A stretch of DNA of 64,000 bases, taken from the NCBI RefSeq assembly GCF_002079305.1, contig NZ_CP015039.1, positions 2,712,001 through 2,776,000 of the forward strand, written 5' to 3'. The DNA comes from Rhodovulum sp. P5. Lineage in GTDB: Bacteria; Pseudomonadota; Alphaproteobacteria; Rhodobacterales; Rhodobacteraceae. A model generated the notes under the pieces. That model did not search any database. It was not told the origin of the DNA and was given only the letters and a program-made list of their open reading frames with translations. This document shows, piece after piece, positions 59,643 through 64,000 of this stretch (position 1 is the stretch's first letter; each line of letters begins with the position of its first letter). The position numbers and the translations under genes were made by a program.

Positions 59643-61472
59643 ATGCCCTACTCCCGGCCGAGAGATCAAAGCGAAACGGGAGAGGCCCTGGACGCCGATC
59701 TGCGCACGCTTCTTGAGGCCGTGCTGGATGCTGTTCTTTCCCATAACGTGCAGGCCTGTGTCGTCGTCCATGGGGCGGCGAATGGGGCCGAGGCGGACCA
59801 ATGGCTGACGCGCGGCCCCGATGCTGTCGCCGCGGCGGAGCTGGAGGCCTTCGTGCGTCAATCATCGCCCGTTGCCGACGATGGGGCGGACATGCCCGGG
59901 CCCGGCGGACCGCCGCCCCACCTTGGCCGGTGCGGGGCCGCGGGCACCGAGCATATCCTCGCCGTGTCGGAACTTGTCGGCGCCGACGCCGAGGTCATCG
60001 GCCGATTGGGGATCGCCTTCGACTGCCATTCTTGGGAGGTCGAGGCGGTTCGGAAATTCTGTACCGTTCAGGCGCGCCTGCTGGTCAAGGTCATAGAGGC
60101 ATGGCAGGCCCGCCAGTCCGCCGAGATCGACCTGATGGAAGAATCGCGCCGGGTGCAGCTTTTTCGGCGCACCGCTGAACTGGATCCGCTGACACATGTC
60201 GAGAACGCGATCACCTTCAAGCTGAAAGCGCAGGATCGGCTGCAAGGCGACACGGGCGCAACGGCCTTGATCCTTCTCGACATCGATCACTTCAAGGCGG
60301 TCAACGACATCTACGGGCACCAGTTCGGCGACCAGTATCTGAAAAGCATCGCAGAGGCGATCCAGCGGACCTTTACCTCCAATGCCCTGATCGGGCGGAT
60401 CGGGGGGGACGAGTTCGCGATCCTCCTGCCCTGCGTCAAGAACAGCACGTCCTATGTCCAGCGCATGATGGCCTTGTGCAGTTCTTCGATCCAGCGGTCC
60501 GCCGCGCGGCTGGGCCAACCCGATCTGGGTCGGGTCAGCATGGGCGCCAGCCAGTTCCCGCAACATGCAAACAACTATGGCCGGCTTTTCGATCTTGCCG
60601 ATGCCGCGCTTTATGCCTCGAAATCCTCGGGGCGGGCCACCAACACGATCTTCAGGGCCGACCAGCATGAAGGGTTCAACAACCGTCTGCTGCAGACCCG
60701 GTTCGAGGCCGCGATTGCCCGGGGCGAGGTCGTTCCGTTCTTTCAGCCCATCGTCTGCATGAATTCGGGGGACTGGCGGGGGTTCGAGGTTCTGGCCCGC
60801 TGGCGCGATCCAAGGCGCGGTCTGCTTGCGCCCAGTTCCTTCGGTCAGGTTCTTGGCAACCAGACGATGTCGGGGCAACTGACGCACTGTATCGTTTCGC
60901 TGGCACTCAAGGGGTTTCTGGAACGCTGCGGAAATGGCGCGCAATCGAGGCGCTACCTGTCGATCAACCTGACCACGTTCGAGTTGATGAACCCGGAATT
61001 CGTCTTCGATCTGCAAGCGATGCTGTCGGATGCCGGTCTGGATTGGTCCTCGATCGTGATCGAGGTCACAGAGACGGTGATGCTGGGCGAAGTCGGCGGC
61101 CCTGCCTATCGCAGCCTGTCGGAAATGCGGACGCGGGGCGCCCGGGTTGCTCTGGACGATTTCGGGACCGGCGTCGGCGGGTTGAAGCACCTGAAAGACT
61201 GGCCCATCGACATTCTGAAGATCGACCGGCATTTCGTCGGCCAACTCGGGCCGGATGCGCGGGACCAAAGCGTCGTGCGCGCGATCTTGGCCATTGGTCG
61301 CGATCTTGGGCTGGATGTCGTGGCGGAAGGGATCGAAACGGTCGAAACGCGCGACATGCTGACAGATTTGGGCTGTTTCCTCGGTCAGGGCTATCTGTTC
61401 GCGCGACCGTTTCCGGTGGAAGCGCTGCGCTTGCCGCCCTCCGCGCCGGTCACGGCTTCCTCTGCGACATGA
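59643..61472 (+). CDS. GGDEF-EAL bifunctional cyclic di-GMP protein
   Basis: A 609-residue soluble protein: N-terminal sensory region (1-170), GGDEF domain with GRIGGDEFAILLP (about 254), and an EAL domain whose first motif reads FEVLARW (about 381), with the other catalytic parts INLTTFELM, EVTETVM, DDFGTG, KIDRHFV and AEGIET present. Both activities are possible. The 3' end overlaps the convergent histidine kinase gene by 23 nt. Confidence 0.93.
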   Translation: MPYSRPRDQSETGEALDADLRTLLEAVLDAVLSHNVQACVVVHGAANGAEADQWLTRGPDAVAAAELEAFVRQSSPVADDGADMPGPGGPPPHLGRCGAAGTEHILAVSELVGADAEVIGRLGIAFDCHSWEVEAVRKFCTVQARLLVKVIEAWQARQSAEIDLMEESRRVQLFRRTAELDPLTHVENAITFKLKAQDRLQGDTGATALILLDIDHFKAVNDIYGHQFGDQYLKSIAEAIQRTFTSNALIGRIGGDEFAILLPCVKNSTSYVQRMMALCSSSIQRSAARLGQPDLGRVSMGASQFPQHANNYGRLFDLADAALYASKSSGRATNTIFRADQHEGFNNRLLQTRFEAAIARGEVVPFFQPIVCMNSGDWRGFEVLARWRDPRRGLLAPSSFGQVLGNQTMSGQLTHCIVSLALKGFLERCGNGAQSRRYLSINLTTFELMNPEFVFDLQAMLSDAGLDWSSIVIEVTETVMLGEVGGPAYRSLSEMRTRGARVALDDFGTGVGGLKHLKDWPIDILKIDRHFVGQLGPDARDQSVVRAILAIGRDLGLDVVAEGIETVETRDMLTDLGCFLGQGYLFARPFPVEALRLPPSAPVTASSAT

Positions 61473-63762
61473 CAAGGTCGATTGCATTGCACAGCGTCCC
61501 AAGCCGCACCGGCTTGCGCAGAAGGAGGCCGGGCGCCTCCTGATCGACGCGGCTGGTGGGATCGGTGTAGCCGGACAGGAAGATCACGCGCAGGCCGGGC
61601 CGCAGGGTGCGGGCGCGCTGGGCAAGGGCGTATCCGTCGATCGGCCCGGGCAGCAGGATGTCGGTCAGCAACAGATCGATCTGCCCGTCGGATTCAAGGA
61701 TCGACAGGGCCTTCTCGCTCGCCGGGGCGCGTTCCACGCGGGCGCCCAATGCGGACAACGCATCCGGCAGAATCTCAAGAAACTGCGGGTCGTCTTCGAC
61801 AACGAGAATGGAGCGTCCGGCCAGATCGGTTGCGATCTCCTCGGGGTTTTCCTCAAGGACAGCGCCTTCGGACCGGGGCAGGATGATCGAGGCCGTGAGG
61901 CCTTGGCGCGGATCGGATTGCAGGGTAAGTGCGCCGCCGCTTCTTCGTGCGAAACTGTCGACCATCGCGAGGCCAAGGCCGGTGCCACCTGCGTCGGTGC
62001 GGGTGGTGAAGAATGGCTCCTTCGCCCGGGCAAGGACCTCGGGCTCCATCCCGGGGCCATCGTCACGGACGGACAGGTGCAGGTCTGCGTCCATTTCGCG
62101 GATCGCCAGGGTTATGGTGCCCGATCCGCGCCCGGATTCCAGGATCGCGTTTCGGGCGTTCAGAACGAGGTTCAAGAGAGCGCGTTCCAGTTCGACCTCG
62201 TCGCACAGCACGATGCAGGGGGCCTTGGGCAGGTCGAGGAGGAGGCGAATGGTCGTCGGCAGCGCCGATTGCGCAAGTATGACGGCCCGTTCGGCGACCG
62301 CGACGATATCGACCGGGTGGTCGTCGGCGGCCTTGTCCCGGGTCAGGTTGAGCAGTCGTCCGGTCAGATCGGAGCCGCGCCTGCAGGCCGTTGCGATGCT
62401 TTCAAGCGTGGCGCGCTCCGCGGTGGAGGGGTCTTTCAGCAACGCCGCGTCCGCGGTCAACTGGATCACGCCAAGAATATTGGCCATCTCGTGGGAGATG
62501 CCGCCGGCAATCTGGTCGACGGCCTCTAGCCGCTCTGACCGGGCCAGGTTTTCGCGCAACCGCCAGGCTTCGGTTTCATCCACGATCGTCAGAAGCGTCA
62601 TGGCGGTTTCGGGGGCAAGCACCTCGGCCGAGGTCGCGGTGAATTTCAGCGCACGCTCATGGCCATCGGGGTCAAGCCATCCGGCATAGACCGCATGGGG
62701 TTGCCCCAGATCCATCAGCCGCCGCACGGGTTGGGCGGTTCCGTCAAGCCGCCGCCGGTCGGAGAGCGAATGGAAGGGCGTTTCGCGCAACCATGCCTCG
62801 GGCGTCGGGGTCCCTTGGGTCATCCTGTCGGCATTCCGGTTTGTCAGGCGCAAGACGCCAGAGGCATCGAAAACGAACACTGCCGATTCCAGCCCGTTGA
62901 GGATGGCGCGCAGGTGGCTTGCCTCGGCACGGCTTTCTTCTTCGAACTGGTAGCGGGCGCTGTGAACGGTCGCATAGACGGCCATACCCGACAAAGCGAT
63001 GGCGACCATGCCCAGCCGCAGGTTGGGGGTGATCACACCAAGCTCGGTCGACCAAAGCGCGGCGTAGCTGAGAACGACAGGCCCGATCAGGGCAAACGGC
63101 AGAATGCGCAGGGATCGCCGGCTTCCCGAATTGTCGGCGAACAGGACCCCCACCCACGTGCCCTCGGGCCTGTCCAGCAACAGGGCGAGGTAAAGCAGCA
63201 GCAGGCAGATCGCGGTGGGCAGCGAGGTGGCGGACAGAATGAAGAACTGATAGAGCGCCGGCGCATCGAAGATGTAGCCGTTGATGCATATCAGGGCCAG
63301 GATCGTGCCCGCGGTGGCGATGATCGTCTGGGCGCGCTTTGCGCGTTCGCCCGGCCGCGACGCCGCGACGATCCCCGCAGCCACCATCAGGACCCCGACA
63401 CTCGTCGCGATGGACATCCTGTCAGAGGTCGGGTCGATCTCTGCCGTCCGGACCAACAGGTCCCAGAGGTGAAACACGGCGTAAAGCCCCACCGCGACGG
63501 AAAGAAGAAGCGCACCGATCCGAAAGACCAGAGCCCGGAGCCGCAGTATCAGCAAGGCGATGGCAAGCAGGCAGACCGACAGGGCCGTCGCCGCCACCAT
63601 CGCGGCAAACCCGGAATGCAGGCGCACCACGATGTCGATGCCCGAGACCCAGCCGCCAACAAGGACAAGCATCGCGAAACCCAAGGCGAGCATGCTGCAG
63701 AGCCGGGACCAGCGGCCCAGATCGTACCGGATGGCCGTGCCTGCCAGTCGAAAAGGTGCCAT
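61450..63762 (-). CDS. Hybrid histidine kinase
   Basis: A 770-residue protein: about eight transmembrane helices (20-275), a PAS domain (LNGLESAVFVFDASGVLRLT), the H-box GGISHEMANILGVIQL (about 420), the ATPase region (NLVLNARNAI, DDGPGM, GGTGLGLAMV) and a C-terminal receiver domain with the phospho-acceptor Asp in LLLTDILLPG (about 699). Start 63762 is chosen for AGGAGG 7 nt upstream; an alternative ATG at 63831 overlaps the stop of the upstream gene. It is probably co-transcribed with the receiver protein to its right. Confidence 0.92.
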   Translation of the reverse strand: MAPFRLAGTAIRYDLGRWSRLCSMLALGFAMLVLVGGWVSGIDIVVRLHSGFAAMVAATALSVCLLAIALLILRLRALVFRIGALLLSVAVGLYAVFHLWDLLVRTAEIDPTSDRMSIATSVGVLMVAAGIVAASRPGERAKRAQTIIATAGTILALICINGYIFDAPALYQFFILSATSLPTAICLLLLYLALLLDRPEGTWVGVLFADNSGSRRSLRILPFALIGPVVLSYAALWSTELGVITPNLRLGMVAIALSGMAVYATVHSARYQFEEESRAEASHLRAILNGLESAVFVFDASGVLRLTNRNADRMTQGTPTPEAWLRETPFHSLSDRRRLDGTAQPVRRLMDLGQPHAVYAGWLDPDGHERALKFTATSAEVLAPETAMTLLTIVDETEAWRLRENLARSERLEAVDQIAGGISHEMANILGVIQLTADAALLKDPSTAERATLESIATACRRGSDLTGRLLNLTRDKAADDHPVDIVAVAERAVILAQSALPTTIRLLLDLPKAPCIVLCDEVELERALLNLVLNARNAILESGRGSGTITLAIREMDADLHLSVRDDGPGMEPEVLARAKEPFFTTRTDAGGTGLGLAMVDSFARRSGGALTLQSDPRQGLTASIILPRSEGAVLEENPEEIATDLAGRSILVVEDDPQFLEILPDALSALGARVERAPASEKALSILESDGQIDLLLTDILLPGPIDGYALAQRARTLRPGLRVIFLSGYTDPTSRVDQEAPGLLLRKPVRLGTLCNAIDLVMSQRKP

Positions 63763-63827
63763 CGAGGGACCTCCTGCCGCAGTTTCGCTGCAAGGACGCG
63801 CCGAAGCCGCGACGGCGCGATGTGAGC

Positions 63828-64000
63828 TCATTCGGCTGTCAGGGACCGGACGAGGGCATCCAGCTCCTTCAGATCAGCCGTCTTTCGAACGCGCGCCCGG
63901 GCGAGCCGCATGCCATGCTTGAAAAGCGGCGAATCCGCCACTTCGGCGCGCCCGGTGATGATGACGACGGGCAGGTCCGGAACAATCACCGTCATGCGAT
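63828..64000 (-). CDS. Receiver-domain protein, 5' end beyond window
   Basis: The last 56 codons of a protein whose end reads VPDLPVVIITGRAEVADSPL then FKHGMRLARARVRKTADLKE and stops at 63828-63830. PVVIITG matches the beta-4 region (conserved Thr/Ser) of response-regulator receivers, and KTADLKELDALV resembles the beta-5 to alpha-5 end (KP/KT). It is upstream of the hybrid kinase in the same orientation, so a partner response regulator is likely. Confidence 0.7.
   Translation of the reverse strand, partial: RMTVIVPDLPVVIITGRAEVADSPLFKHGMRLARARVRKTADLKELDALVRSLTAE

Overview
The window looks like part of an alphaproteobacterial chromosome, most likely a member of the Rhodobacterales: it has a high-GC background, alphaproteobacterial-type sensors and a tRNA-Arg. 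An integrative and conjugative element (ICE) of roughly 47 kb interrupts it. The identification rests on gene content and my own reading of translations; no database search was possible.

Layout. (1) 1-2093: 5' part of a host multi-PAS sensor on the minus strand, running off the left edge. (2) About 2094-49533: the ICE. Its left end carries a P4-type tyrosine recombinase (2340-3662). Next comes a block of conflict and defence genes, almost all on the minus strand: a four-gene operon encoding an ImmA/IrrE-macro-domain fusion, a nucleotide kinase fused to a PurZ-like adenylosuccinate synthetase, a DUF7002/DarT-like protein and an HExxH peptidase (8664 down to 3870); a PIN toxin with an HTH antitoxin; a Hachiman-like helicase/nuclease pair; and HipBA. 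The ICE backbone follows on the plus strand: DUF932, a long ParB-like protein, DUF6878, DUF6915, Toprim, SLOG/DUF2493 and DUF736. A small metabolic cassette sits next (DMT exporter, ABM, NIPSNAP, ArsR regulator). Then come the transfer-control genes, which match the logic known from ICEMlSym of Mesorhizobium: QseC-like repressor, QseM-like DUF2285 protein, an FseA-like activator that needs a +1 ribosomal frameshift, and an RdfS-like excisionase operon running through TraF and a transglycosylase to the RlxS-type relaxase. TraG and a complete trbBCDEJKLFGI set follow. The right end carries a LysR gene and a carboxymuconolactone decarboxylase/aldo-keto reductase/LysR cassette. (3) 49534-49610: tRNA-Arg(CCG), the likely integration landmark. 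(4) 50036-57905: a nine-gene V/A-type rotary ATPase operon. (5) 58010-64000: a GGDEF protein, a GGDEF-EAL protein, a hybrid histidine kinase and the end of a receiver-domain protein.

How the genes fit together. The ICE appears complete and potentially mobile: recombinase, excisionase, relaxase with a candidate oriT, coupling protein and the full mating-pair apparatus, mostly joined by ATGA overlaps. Transfer would be gated by the QseC/QseM switch and by frameshifting in fseA. No LuxR/LuxI-type genes are visible. The cargo between the recombinase and the backbone is a defence island.

The most novel item is the operon at 3870-8664. It combines DarTG-like ADP-ribosylation parts (an ART-like protein and a macro domain) with a kinase-PurZ fusion. 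The PurZ-like half carries the Asp-to-Ser change typical of 2-aminoadenine synthesis enzymes and has lost the GTP-specificity lysine of PurA. I know of no described system with this combination. Its role in defence is inference.
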